Assembly: GCF_946479755.1 (NCBI RefSeq)
Contig: NZ_CAMLHC010000046.1
Span: 1-46,918, forward strand
From: an uncultured Chitinophaga sp.
GTDB lineage: Bacteria > Bacteroidota > Bacteroidia > Chitinophagales > Chitinophagaceae
Direction of reading: 5' to 3'
Length of the DNA: 46,918 nucleotides
This document shows positions 7,372-15,647 of this stretch, one piece after another. Every line of letters starts with the position of its first letter. Position 1 is the stretch's first letter. The notes under the pieces were generated by a model that worked only from the letters and a program-made list of their open reading frames with translations, made no database searches and was not told where the DNA came from. The position numbers and the translations under genes were made by a program.

Positions 7372-9528
7372 TTAATTGAAAAGCAGCTCGTCTACAAAGA
7401 GCCAGGCACGATTTCCCTTGCCGGGATGCCACGGCGGCAGCGTGGCTTGTGTCATCATTATTTTCAGACAGGACACCTGTGTGAGCGGAAAATCACAGTC
7501 GATATCCAGGGTGGTAACGGGATCGTCTTTTTTATCTGCGGGAGGAGTAACCTTCTTTAATAGTTTAAGATGCCGCGGATCGCTGCCACCCCATATTTCA
7601 ATGTGATGTGGCAGAAAGATATAGGCGCCGGTGTTGCGCAGTGCGGCAATAGTAACTGCTTTCAGCGGTACCGGCTGAGGGAATTGTACAATCGCTTCCA
7701 GCCCGTTTTTCGTATAGCCGAGCCATTTGCCATTGTTATGGTCGGTACCGCCCTTTTGGCCGTCCGTGAGGCTTTTGCTGCCATTGGCGATGTAGGAGCC
7801 TTCAGGTGGGTTCATAAGCCGGATACTGTCGGGGGTGTAGGTGGTCTTGCTGAAAGAGAGCTGTATGGGATCGCTGGCATACCATCCTGGTTTGCAGGCA
7901 ATGGCGCGCACTACGGTATTGCCGGTGATCAGCAGACTATCTTTGAACACCGGCGAATGCAGGCTGTCGGGAGCGCTGCCGTCGGTGGTATAACGGATCT
8001 CAGTCCCTTTCACGGGATGCTGCATTTTCAGTTGCAGGCTATTTTTAAAGACGGCTACCGGGTTGAGCACAATAGGCTGGTTCAGTTTCAGTTGCTCGCC
8101 TTTCTCATTGGTGAAGCCTTTTACTAAAGTTGCTTTAGGGAAAATCTTTTGTGCTGCTTGCAGGTCCGCCGGAGACATACCGGTATTCCATACATACAGC
8201 TCTTTCAGGGCTGGCGCGGATTTAAGGCTCGTTAGCTGCTGTAGCGTAACCGGTGTGCCTGACAAGGAAAGACGCTGCAGATGGGGCAGTTTACCAAGCG
8301 TGGCCAATGTTTGACCGGTGATATTGGTAAAGCTCAGGTTGAGCACCCGCAGCTGCTTAAACTGCGACAATACTTCCAGGTCCGCGTCCTTCACAGGCAT
8401 CTTCTGCAAATGCATCTCTATGAGCTGTGCTTTGAGGGGCAGCAGTTCACTGACGGATTGGATGTCGAACTTGTCTTTGTTATACCAGTTAGCCACCAGG
8501 GGCGCGGCATGTAACGCTATCGGGTACACGACGCGGTAGTTATTGCTGAGCTGCTGCACCAGTTTGTCATCGGCGGCAGAAAAATCATATACCGGCGCTT
8601 CAGACGTGGCGGGCTGCAGGCGCTGCGCCGCCAGCAGATACAGGCTGTCGCGGGCTGGCAGGGTGGCTACGGCTGTTTTGAAGTCGGCGCCTCCTTTGAT
8701 CCAGTAATACAACAACGCTACCTCTTCCTCCGTCAGCTGCGGTTTGCCGGCGGGCGGCATGTGTTTTTTGTCTTCCGCCGGCAGATGTAGTCTTTCCATC
8801 AGCAGGCTGACGGCCGGATTGCCGGGGATGAACAGTTTTCCGCTCTTTCCGCCGGCGAGCAGCTGCTGTGGCAGCTCCATGGATAAGCCGCCTTTGGCTT
8901 TACCGGCGTTGTGGCAGTTCATACATTTTTCTTCGAGCACAGGCTTCACCAGGTGCTCATATACCAGCGCCTGGTCTATGGGCACAACGGTGTTGCGCGG
9001 AGTCACCGGCGCCAGCACGAAGTTATTGCCGTGGGTAATATCGGCACCATAATGGCCGGTAACCAGCAACAATATTACGGTCACGAGCGCGCCTGCTTTA
9101 GGCAGCCAGGGTTTTGCGGCAGCGCGTAACCAATACAGTGCGGAAGAGGCCCACAACACGGCCACACCGCCCCATTTGTGCCATTGGATGCTGCCATTGT
9201 CAGTATAACCTCCTTCGCGGGCAAGCAGTAGTCCCATAATAACGGTGACGGCCGTCGTCAGTGCTGCCGTCAGCAGCAGCAATTCTGTAAAGCGGTTTTT
9301 CCAGCGGTTGGCTTCCGGCTCGCGCAGCTGTACAAACAGCAGCCCGCTGCCCAGCAGCACCAACACGATCGGGAAATGCAGTACCAGCGGATGCATGCGT
9401 CCCAGCACCTGCAACCAGGCGGGCACCGTAAGGTTGCTGCCGGCCATGAATAAAACCAGCACGAAAATATTAGCGGCGAATAGAAATTGATTACCGGCGT
9501 CCTGCCATCGGATACGATTCCACTTCAT
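7372..9528 (-). CDS. Membrane-anchored c-type cytochrome with DUF2231, LRR and chitobiase-like domains
   Basis: 718-aa multidomain protein. Residues 15-160 hold four or five membrane helices of the DUF2231 type (HPLVLHFPIVL at 46-56). A planctomycete-type cytochrome c domain follows, with one heme site Cys202-x-x-Cys205-His206 and a likely Met ligand at 257 (HMPPAG). Leucine-rich repeats span about 375-465, a chitobiase C-terminal-like domain about 487-560 (EIRYTTDGSAP), and a discoidin-like sandwich the C-terminus. The layout suggests a periplasmic electron-transfer protein with carbohydrate- or surface-binding parts. Start and upstream stop overlap as TAATG, and an AGGAGG ribosome site (9534-9539) precedes it, so it is coupled to the NHL gene. 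Confidence 0.88.
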   Translation of the reverse strand: MKWNRIRWQDAGNQFLFAANIFVLVLFMAGSNLTVPAWLQVLGRMHPLVLHFPIVLVLLGSGLLFVQLREPEANRWKNRFTELLLLTAALTTAVTVIMGLLLAREGGYTDNGSIQWHKWGGVAVLWASSALYWLRAAAKPWLPKAGALVTVILLLVTGHYGADITHGNNFVLAPVTPRNTVVPIDQALVYEHLVKPVLEEKCMNCHNAGKAKGGLSMELPQQLLAGGKSGKLFIPGNPAVSLLMERLHLPAEDKKHMPPAGKPQLTEEEVALLYYWIKGGADFKTAVATLPARDSLYLLAAQRLQPATSEAPVYDFSAADDKLVQQLSNNYRVVYPIALHAAPLVANWYNKDKFDIQSVSELLPLKAQLIEMHLQKMPVKDADLEVLSQFKQLRVLNLSFTNITGQTLATLGKLPHLQRLSLSGTPVTLQQLTSLKSAPALKELYVWNTGMSPADLQAAQKIFPKATLVKGFTNEKGEQLKLNQPIVLNPVAVFKNSLQLKMQHPVKGTEIRYTTDGSAPDSLHSPVFKDSLLITGNTVVRAIACKPGWYASDPIQLSFSKTTYTPDSIRLMNPPEGSYIANGSKSLTDGQKGGTDHNNGKWLGYTKNGLEAIVQFPQPVPLKAVTIAALRNTGAYIFLPHHIEIWGGSDPRHLKLLKKVTPPADKKDDPVTTLDIDCDFPLTQVSCLKIMMTQATLPPWHPGKGNRAWLFVDELLFN

Positions 9529-10553
9529 TATATCCTCCTGAGTTTATAAGGGTACACTTTGCCGGAGGCCCACTGGGCCACATACACGTTTTCATCGTTG
9601 TCTACACATACATCATGCGGGTGAACGAAGATTTTCTCCGCCTGTTGCATGGGTTGCAGCTGCTGACCGTTATACACCGGCGCAGTGCCGCCGATATTGG
9701 AAACAACCCTGTTGTTTTTATCGAGGATGGTCACAAAGCCGCTGCCGCTGAGGTTCATATCGGGAGAACGTAATACAGCTGCATAGAGATGGTCGCCTGT
9801 GATCACCGGGCGGCATACGCAGGCGCCGGGCAGCGGGATCACTTCCAGTAACCGGCCATCCATACTGAAACGTTTAAAACAGTTGCGGGTGCGGTCGGTG
9901 ACCAGCAGGGAAGGAGCGCCCTGACGACGATCGACACAGATACCGTGGGCATTGTCCAGGTGGGCGTCGCCTTCGCCGCGGCCACCGAAAGTGTTTAACA
10001 GCTTACCCTGGCGGTCGTAATGCATCACATACTGTGCACCATAACCATCTGCGATATAGATATCTCCTTCGTCGGTAACCGTGGTTTCGGTGGGAACGAA
10101 TTCTTCTTTCTTCTTGTAGTGCCCTGTTTCCGCCGGGTAGCTGATCGTCATTACGATCCTGCCGTCCATAGTGGTTTTATAAACCTCGTGTTTGTCTGTG
10201 TCGGTGATGAACAGGTACTCGGTACCGTTTTCATTGGCCAGCGTCAGCCCGTGAGCGCCGGGAAACGCATGCCCCCACGACGTCAGCAGTTTACCCGATT
10301 TATTGTAAATGAGGATGTTGTTTTTCGTTTCGTTGGTGAGCAGGATAATACGGCCTTTTTTGTCCTGCACCATTTCATGACAGTCCTTCACCGGATGGCG
10401 GCTGCTGTCGAGTGTGCCCCAGCGCGTGTCGAGGGTATAACGCATATCCTGGTGGCCATATACCGGCCCTTTGGGACGGGCAAACAGGTCGCGGGAAATG
10501 TAAAATGAGGCGGCCAGTAACGCTGACGATTGTACGAATTTTCTTCTCTCCAT
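9528..10553 (-). CDS. NHL-repeat six-bladed beta-propeller protein, Tat-type signal
   Basis: 341 aa. The N-terminus ERRKFVQSSALLAASF resembles a twin-arginine signal, so the protein is probably exported folded. The rest consists of propeller blades with NHL-like segments such as DEGDIYIADGYGAQYVMHYD and DNAHGICVDRR, and resembles peptidyl-alpha-hydroxyglycine lyase-like/6-bladed propeller proteins. In PSD1/DUF1501 clusters of Planctomycetes and Bacteroidota such propellers are usual companions; catalytic activity is not established. It sits 14 bases after the DUF1501 gene and overlaps the cytochrome gene by one base, so it is part of the same operon. Confidence 0.85.
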   Translation of the reverse strand: MERRKFVQSSALLAASFYISRDLFARPKGPVYGHQDMRYTLDTRWGTLDSSRHPVKDCHEMVQDKKGRIILLTNETKNNILIYNKSGKLLTSWGHAFPGAHGLTLANENGTEYLFITDTDKHEVYKTTMDGRIVMTISYPAETGHYKKKEEFVPTETTVTDEGDIYIADGYGAQYVMHYDRQGKLLNTFGGRGEGDAHLDNAHGICVDRRQGAPSLLVTDRTRNCFKRFSMDGRLLEVIPLPGACVCRPVITGDHLYAAVLRSPDMNLSGSGFVTILDKNNRVVSNIGGTAPVYNGQQLQPMQQAEKIFVHPHDVCVDNDENVYVAQWASGKVYPYKLRRI

Positions 10554-10567
10554 GTGTAATATTTTTA

Positions 10568-12022
10568 TCAGGCCATCAATCCGGGAATGACTTTCCCGGC
10601 TACATCGGTAAGACGGTAGCGGCGGCCCTGGTGTTTGAATGTTAGCTTTTCGTGGTCCAGCCCCATCAGGTGTAAAACGGTGGCATGGAAATCATGTACG
10701 TGCACGGGGTCTTTCACAATATTGTACCCGAACTCGTCGGTCTCCCCGTAAACGATGCCTGGCTTTACGCCACCGCCGGCCATCCAGATGGAAAAGGCGC
10801 GTGGATGGTGATCGCGGCCGTAGTTGTCTGCGGTCATCTTACCCTGGCAATAGTTGGTGCGGCCAAATTCACCGCCCCATATCACCAGCGTCTCATCCAG
10901 CAGGCCGCGTTGTTTCAGATCGGTGATGAGTGCGGCGGAGGCACGGTCTACATCTTTTGCCTGTCCGGCCATTTCATTGGGCAGGTTACCATGTTGGTCC
11001 CATCCCTGATGATAGAGCTGTACGAAGCGCACGCCGCTTTCGGAGAGCTTGCGCGCCAGCAGGCAGTTGGCTGCGAAGGTGCCGGGAACAAGGCATTCAG
11101 GGCCATATAGTTTGATGATGTCATCGGGTTCTTTGGAGAGGTCCGTCAGCTCCGGCACGGCCGTTTGCATACGGTAGGCCATTTCATACTGCTGGATCTT
11201 GGTGCTGATCTCCGGGTCGCCGAAGTCTTTGTAGGACTGATCATTGAGGGCTGCCAGCTGGTCCAGCATCTGCCGGCGGTTGGCCATATCGATGCCATCG
11301 GGATTGTTGAGGTACAGCACGGGGCTGTCGCCGCTGCTGAACTGCACGCCCTGGTGGATGCTATCGAGGAAGCCGTTGGACCACAGTTTGGAATATACGC
11401 CCTGGCCGTTGCCTTTGCCACGGGAGAGCAGCACGCAGAAGGCCGGAAGGTTTTTGTTTTCGCTGCCGAGGCCGTAGCTCATCCAGGAGCCAAAGCTGGC
11501 GCGGTTTCCCTGCTGTGCCCCTGTCTGGAAGAAGGTGAGCGCCGGGTCGTGGTTAATGGCTTCGGTGAACATGGAGCGTACGATGCAGATGTCGTCCACG
11601 ATTTGTGCGGTATGCGGAAAGAGGTCGCTCACCCAGGCCCTGGCTTCGCCGTACTGCTGGAAATCGTAATGAGAGCCTACCAGCGGGAACGACGACTGTC
11701 CGGCGGTCATGCCCGTGAGCCTTTGTCCCATGCGGATGGAGGGCGGCAGTTCCTGGCCCATCATCTCCCGCAGTTTGGGTTTATAGTCGAAGCTCTCCAG
11801 TTGTGAGGGAGCGCCGTTCTGAAACAAATAAATAACCCTTTTAGCTTTGGGTGCAAAGTGCGGCATACCGGGAATAAAGGGCGCTTCACTGGCACTGCTT
11901 TTTCCGAACAGGTCAGGTATCAGCAGGGAGCCAAGCGCTACGCTGCCGATGCCCAGACTGAGCCGGGAGAGGAACTTCCGGCGGTTCATATTCAGGTGAT
12001 GCTCGAAGAATTCGTTTTTCAT
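10568..12022 (-). CDS. DUF1501 protein (sulfatase-like fold), Tat-type signal
   Basis: 484 aa, typical length. A Tat-like signal, NRRKFLSRLSLGIGSVALG, starts at residue 13 after a short hydrophilic extension; an internal ATG at 11989 would place it at the very N-terminus. Family signatures include AKRVIYLFQNGAPSQLESFD, a conserved VIWGGEFGRTNYCQG segment and RDHHPRAFSIWMAGGGVKPG. DUF1501 proteins are distant relatives of the alkaline phosphatase/sulfatase superfamily, but no substrate is known. The gene lies between the PSD1 cytochrome and the NHL gene; PSD1-DUF1501 pairing is a conserved arrangement. Confidence 0.93.
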   Translation of the reverse strand: MKNEFFEHHLNMNRRKFLSRLSLGIGSVALGSLLIPDLFGKSSASEAPFIPGMPHFAPKAKRVIYLFQNGAPSQLESFDYKPKLREMMGQELPPSIRMGQRLTGMTAGQSSFPLVGSHYDFQQYGEARAWVSDLFPHTAQIVDDICIVRSMFTEAINHDPALTFFQTGAQQGNRASFGSWMSYGLGSENKNLPAFCVLLSRGKGNGQGVYSKLWSNGFLDSIHQGVQFSSGDSPVLYLNNPDGIDMANRRQMLDQLAALNDQSYKDFGDPEISTKIQQYEMAYRMQTAVPELTDLSKEPDDIIKLYGPECLVPGTFAANCLLARKLSESGVRFVQLYHQGWDQHGNLPNEMAGQAKDVDRASAALITDLKQRGLLDETLVIWGGEFGRTNYCQGKMTADNYGRDHHPRAFSIWMAGGGVKPGIVYGETDEFGYNIVKDPVHVHDFHATVLHLMGLDHEKLTFKHQGRRYRLTDVAGKVIPGLMA

Positions 12023-12073
12023 CTTGTTATTTTTTAAAGAGAAAAAATCAGGGGTGGAAAATAATCACCGCGT

Positions 12074-14392
12074 TTATGTTTTGGAAAGTGTTTCTTCCAG
12101 GTTATAAATGGTGGTGATCACCTGCATCATGGCCGCCCAGGAAGCCTGGTCCAGGTTGGCCGCCATGGGATATTCCCCGTGGTGCAGCAGTTTGGAGGCA
12201 TTGGCCGGTTGTTTTTTATAATACGCTTGCTGCTGTTCATAGTATTTGAGCAGGGTGGCGGTTTCCTGCGCCTGCGGCATGCGACATACGATCAGTTTGA
12301 AGGCTTGCTGTATGTTCTGCTCGGCGCCGCTGCTTTGCTGCAACAGGCGCGACGCCAGTACCCTCGATGCTTCCAGCACCGTCGGGTCGTTGAGCATTAT
12401 GAGCGCCTGCAGCGGTGTATTGGTGGCAGCACGTTTCACTTCGCACTGGTCCCGGTTGCTGGCATCGAAGATCATCATCGATGGCGGTGGCACCGTTCTT
12501 TTGATGAAGGTATAGAGCCCGCGGCGGTAAAGGCTGGCGCCATGGTCCTGGCGGTAGGTGGACAGCTGTCCGCGGCCGGAGGTGGCCATTTCCCACAGTC
12601 CTTTCGGCTGGTATGGTTTTACACTGGGGCCGCCGACTTCAGGCACGAGCAGGCCGCTGCTTTGTAAGACGAGGTCACGTACCGTTTCTGCCGGCAGCCG
12701 GAAACGCGGTCCTCTCGAAAGGTAGACGTTCTCCGGATCGGCCTTCAGTTTCTCCGGGGAGATCACGGCCGATTGCCGGTAGGTGGCTGACATCACCATT
12801 TGTTTCACCAGCCGTTTGATGTTCCAGCCGTGCTGCACGAAATCGGTCGCCAGCCAGTCCAGCAGTGCGGGATGGCTGGGAAGATCGCCCTGCATGCCAA
12901 AATCGCCGGTACTTTTGACGATGCCTCTGCCAAAAAACTCCTGCCATACCTGGTTCACAAAAACGCGGGCAGTGAGCGGATTTTTCGCATCGAACAACCA
13001 GTTGGCGAGGCCCAGCCTGTTGGCCGGGTAGCTGCTGGTGCTGAAAGGCAATATAGACAGCGGAGTACCCGGTGTGACTTCCGTGGTAGGATTGTCGTAG
13101 TTGCCGCGGCCCAGGATAAAAGTTTTCCGGGTGCTGTCTCTTTCCCCCATTACCGATACGATCAGCCTGGAGGTATCCTGTTTGTTGAGGAAGTGCAGTA
13201 TGCCGCTGAGATCTTCTTTGGTGATCTCCATGTATGGTTTTTTAGCATAGGTCTCCGGGCCGCCGACGGTGGATTCCAGCCCTATCTCCTTGACATTGTT
13301 GAAGAACGCGAAGACCTCATAATATTCTTTCTGGGAGAACGGATCGTATTTATGGTCGTGGCAGTGGGCGCACTCAAGCGTGATGCCCAGCATACTTTTG
13401 CCGAAGGTGTTGGTGCGGTCGGTGACATATTCAATGCGGTACTCTTCGTCGATGACGCCGCCTTCTTCCGTGATCTTATGATTGCGGTTAAAGCCCGATG
13501 CCAGCAGCTGTTCGCGGGTAGCGTTGGGCATCATGTCGCCGGCGAGCTGCCAGGTCACAAAATCTTTATAAGAGAGATTTTGGTTAAAAGCGTGTATCAC
13601 CCAGTCGCGCCAGGGCCACATGCTGCGGTAGTTGTCGTCCTGGTAACCATGGGAATCTGCGTAGCGTGCCACGTCCATCCAGTGGATGGCCATTTTCTCA
13701 CCGTAGGCGCTGTCCTGCAGCAGTTCATCTACCATCAGCTCATAGCCTTTGTCGCTGGTGTCTTTGGCGAAACGTTCCATCCTGGCGAGGGTGGGAGGCA
13801 GCCCCGTGAGATCGAGGCTGAGGCGTTTCAGCAGCCGTTCCCTGTCGGCCATAGGATTGGGTGCGAGACCTTTCTCGTTCATCAGCGAAAGCGTGAAAAG
13901 ATCGATCTCGTTGCGTGGCCATTGACGCTCTTTCACCTGTGGCAGGGCCGGTGAGACCGGTGGTACAAACGCCCAGTGGGGTTTGTATTTAGCGCCCTGT
14001 TTGATCCATTTCTCAATGAGTTTTACTTCAAAGCTGCTCAGTACCATATTACTGGAGGGTGGCGGCATACGCATGGAGGTGTCAGCGGTGCTGATGCGCT
14101 GGTATAATACAGATGCTATAGGATTGCCGGGCACCAGCGCATGGTTGCCGGGATCGTCTCTCAGTGCCTTGTAAGCGCTGTCGGCGATGTCGAGGCGCAG
14201 GCCGGCCTCGCGTTTGTTGGCGTCGGGACCATGACAGGCGAAACACTTGTCAGACAGGATAGGCCGTACGTGGAAGTTGTAGTCCACGATGTCCGGCATC
14301 TTTTCTTGCGACTGGTCCTGCGTGTCCTGATGGTTGCAGGCAGCAAGAATAATGAGGACGCAGGCAGCTGCTTTTACATAACGTTGGAACAT
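12074..14392 (-). CDS. PSD1 / planctomycete cytochrome C (DUF1549-DUF1553) lipoprotein
   Basis: 772 aa from the ATG at 14392, chosen because it gives a lipoprotein signal (MFQRYVKAAACVL, lipobox LAAC, Cys19); an upstream ATG at 14440 would add 16 non-signal residues. After the anchor comes a PSCyt1 heme site (CFACHG, Cys50-Cys53-His54) with the RPILSDKC context. DUF1549 follows (about 150-370), with a second CxxCH motif in ECAHCHDHKYDP, then DUF1553 (about 470-740) with NRLGLANWLF and the NRDQCEVKRAATNTPLQAL signature. Two heme-binding sites imply a periplasmic redox role. It is the first gene of the four-gene operon down to 7372. Confidence 0.92.
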   Translation of the reverse strand: MFQRYVKAAACVLIILAACNHQDTQDQSQEKMPDIVDYNFHVRPILSDKCFACHGPDANKREAGLRLDIADSAYKALRDDPGNHALVPGNPIASVLYQRISTADTSMRMPPPSSNMVLSSFEVKLIEKWIKQGAKYKPHWAFVPPVSPALPQVKERQWPRNEIDLFTLSLMNEKGLAPNPMADRERLLKRLSLDLTGLPPTLARMERFAKDTSDKGYELMVDELLQDSAYGEKMAIHWMDVARYADSHGYQDDNYRSMWPWRDWVIHAFNQNLSYKDFVTWQLAGDMMPNATREQLLASGFNRNHKITEEGGVIDEEYRIEYVTDRTNTFGKSMLGITLECAHCHDHKYDPFSQKEYYEVFAFFNNVKEIGLESTVGGPETYAKKPYMEITKEDLSGILHFLNKQDTSRLIVSVMGERDSTRKTFILGRGNYDNPTTEVTPGTPLSILPFSTSSYPANRLGLANWLFDAKNPLTARVFVNQVWQEFFGRGIVKSTGDFGMQGDLPSHPALLDWLATDFVQHGWNIKRLVKQMVMSATYRQSAVISPEKLKADPENVYLSRGPRFRLPAETVRDLVLQSSGLLVPEVGGPSVKPYQPKGLWEMATSGRGQLSTYRQDHGASLYRRGLYTFIKRTVPPPSMMIFDASNRDQCEVKRAATNTPLQALIMLNDPTVLEASRVLASRLLQQSSGAEQNIQQAFKLIVCRMPQAQETATLLKYYEQQQAYYKKQPANASKLLHHGEYPMAANLDQASWAAMMQVITTIYNLEETLSKT

Positions 14393-14545
14393 AATCTGGA
14401 TATTCGTGTACAATTGTTCACTGACGATGCTGGATGGCATGCAGGTTCCTTTGCATAGGAAATGAATGCCCGGGTTGCGGGAATATCTATGCTATTTTGA
14501 TTCTGATTGATGCTTTTTTTGCCTTTCTTAGCTATCCAACAATTC

Positions 14546-14561
14546 GTTCATATGTATGAAC
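14546..14561. promoter_or_regulatory. Palindromic operator candidate over the predicted start site
   Basis: Perfect 7-bp arms GTTCATA and TATGAAC separated by TG. It lies 5 to 20 bases downstream of the -7 box at 14567-14574, where the transcript of the PSD1 cassette should begin. That placement suits a repressor site. No dedicated regulator gene is adjacent. Confidence 0.45.
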
Positions 14562-14566
14562 ATAAA

Positions 14567-14595
14567 CAAATATAATGTTTCTATTTACAAATCAA
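14567..14595 (-). promoter_or_regulatory. Bacteroidota-type promoter of the PSD1 cassette
   Basis: On the minus strand a -7 box TATATTTG (14567-14574) matches TAnnTTTG exactly, and a TTG (-33) lies 18 bases upstream (14593-14595). The distance to the start codon at 14392 is about 175 bases, so there is a long leader. The rest of the 14393-14720 gap is A/T-rich and holds no gene that I can support. Confidence 0.6.
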
Positions 14596-14720
14596 TAGGA
14601 AGAAATAATTTTATTGACGAACGGCAGGCATGATAAGAAAAATAGCGAAGGAATAGTAGCGGTAGACACGCCTGGAGTTGGCTGCTGCAGCGGGATGGCG
14701 CTTATTGTTTCTTCGGTGGT

Positions 14721-15518
14721 TCACAAAGAAAGGGTGTTCAGAAATGTTTTGACAACAGCAGCAAAACGTTCGGGTTGGTCTATATGAAGGCTATGGCCTG
14801 CATCCGGAATTTGTTCCACCTGCAACCCGGAATTTAACTGTTGCAACTGAGAGGCCACTTCCCTGGACACCACTCCTTTGTCTCCAAATACCAGCAGCGA
14901 CGGAATAGCGAATTCACCTGTCAATAATTGATAATCCGGGTTCGGTGGTGTGAGTACGTCAAAAGCTGCCATGCTGGTCTGAAGGCGGGCCCGGGCAAAT
15001 AACCCGATGGTTTCGGATGACCGGTGGGGATGCCGGGCGCGTGCTGCCGCCATCAGTTCATCCAATGACATATGGAGCGCCTTACGATGCTGGTCCGCAA
15101 CGTCACTGTCGCGCACTTCCCGTTGCACTTCAGGGCTCAGGAAGGTAGGATCGGCCAGGACCAGGCCCCGCAACAGACTGGGCTTACGACTGGCCACTAC
15201 GGCAGCGACCATGCCTCCCATGGAATGTCCTATGAGCACAGGAGAAGGCAGCGCTAAGGCGTTGATCAGACCGGCAATATCATCGGCGTGATCATCGTAA
15301 CGGTATCCGTGGACAGGCACTGCTGACTGCCCATGCCCTCTGAGGTCCGGCATGATAACGTTATAGTCTTTCTCCAGTGTACGTGCTAAATCCGTCCAGC
15401 ACAAACCATTGGTCATTAATCCATGCAACAGGATGACCGGAGGTTTGTCTCCTCCTGTCCTGGTGTAATGCAAGTGAATACTGTTGGTGCTACAGGTTTC
15501 GCTACGCCATCGGGTCAT
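14721..15518 (-). CDS. Alpha/beta hydrolase
   Basis: 265-aa cytoplasmic alpha/beta-hydrolase. It shows the oxyanion-hole motif LLHGL (30-34), DLRGHGQS (58-65), the nucleophile elbow GHSMGG with Ser99, Asp213 in FGDKG and His242 in DAGHSLH, giving a complete triad. The sequence fits the broad esterase/lactonase/C-C hydrolase group (MhpC/PcaD-like), and the substrate cannot be named. It stands alone between the PSD1 cassette and the terminator of the PKD-like lipoprotein gene. Confidence 0.9.
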   Translation of the reverse strand: MTRWRSETCSTNSIHLHYTRTGGDKPPVILLHGLMTNGLCWTDLARTLEKDYNVIMPDLRGHGQSAVPVHGYRYDDHADDIAGLINALALPSPVLIGHSMGGMVAAVVASRKPSLLRGLVLADPTFLSPEVQREVRDSDVADQHRKALHMSLDELMAAARARHPHRSSETIGLFARARLQTSMAAFDVLTPPNPDYQLLTGEFAIPSLLVFGDKGVVSREVASQLQQLNSGLQVEQIPDAGHSLHIDQPERFAAVVKTFLNTLSL

Positions 15519-15575
15519 CGATCATTTTTTTATCGTGGTAAAAGAAGCACGAAGGTAATACGTTAAATCTTTTTT

Positions 15576-15605
15576 ACACAAAACGGCCACCTTTCGGCAG
15601 CCGTT
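15576..15605 (-). terminator. Rho-independent terminator of the sigma/FecR/SusCD operon
   Basis: On the minus strand a 10-bp stem (15596-15605 with 15582-15591, two G-U pairs) closes a GAAA tetraloop and is followed by a T-rich tract (TTTTGTGT). It lies 43 bases beyond the stop of the PKD-like lipoprotein gene, the last gene of the operon. Confidence 0.7.
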
Positions 15606-15647
15606 CTGTTCAGTGGCAGGTGTATAAGTGGATTTAAATGATAGTAG

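Noticed and set aside
11165..11806. 213-codon open frame on the plus strand
   Set aside because: Antisense to DUF1501, whose conserved motifs span the region.
12800..13954. 384-codon open frame on the plus strand
   Set aside because: It lies wholly opposite the PSD1 gene, whose protein has clear family motifs. Long antisense frames are expected from the codon bias there.
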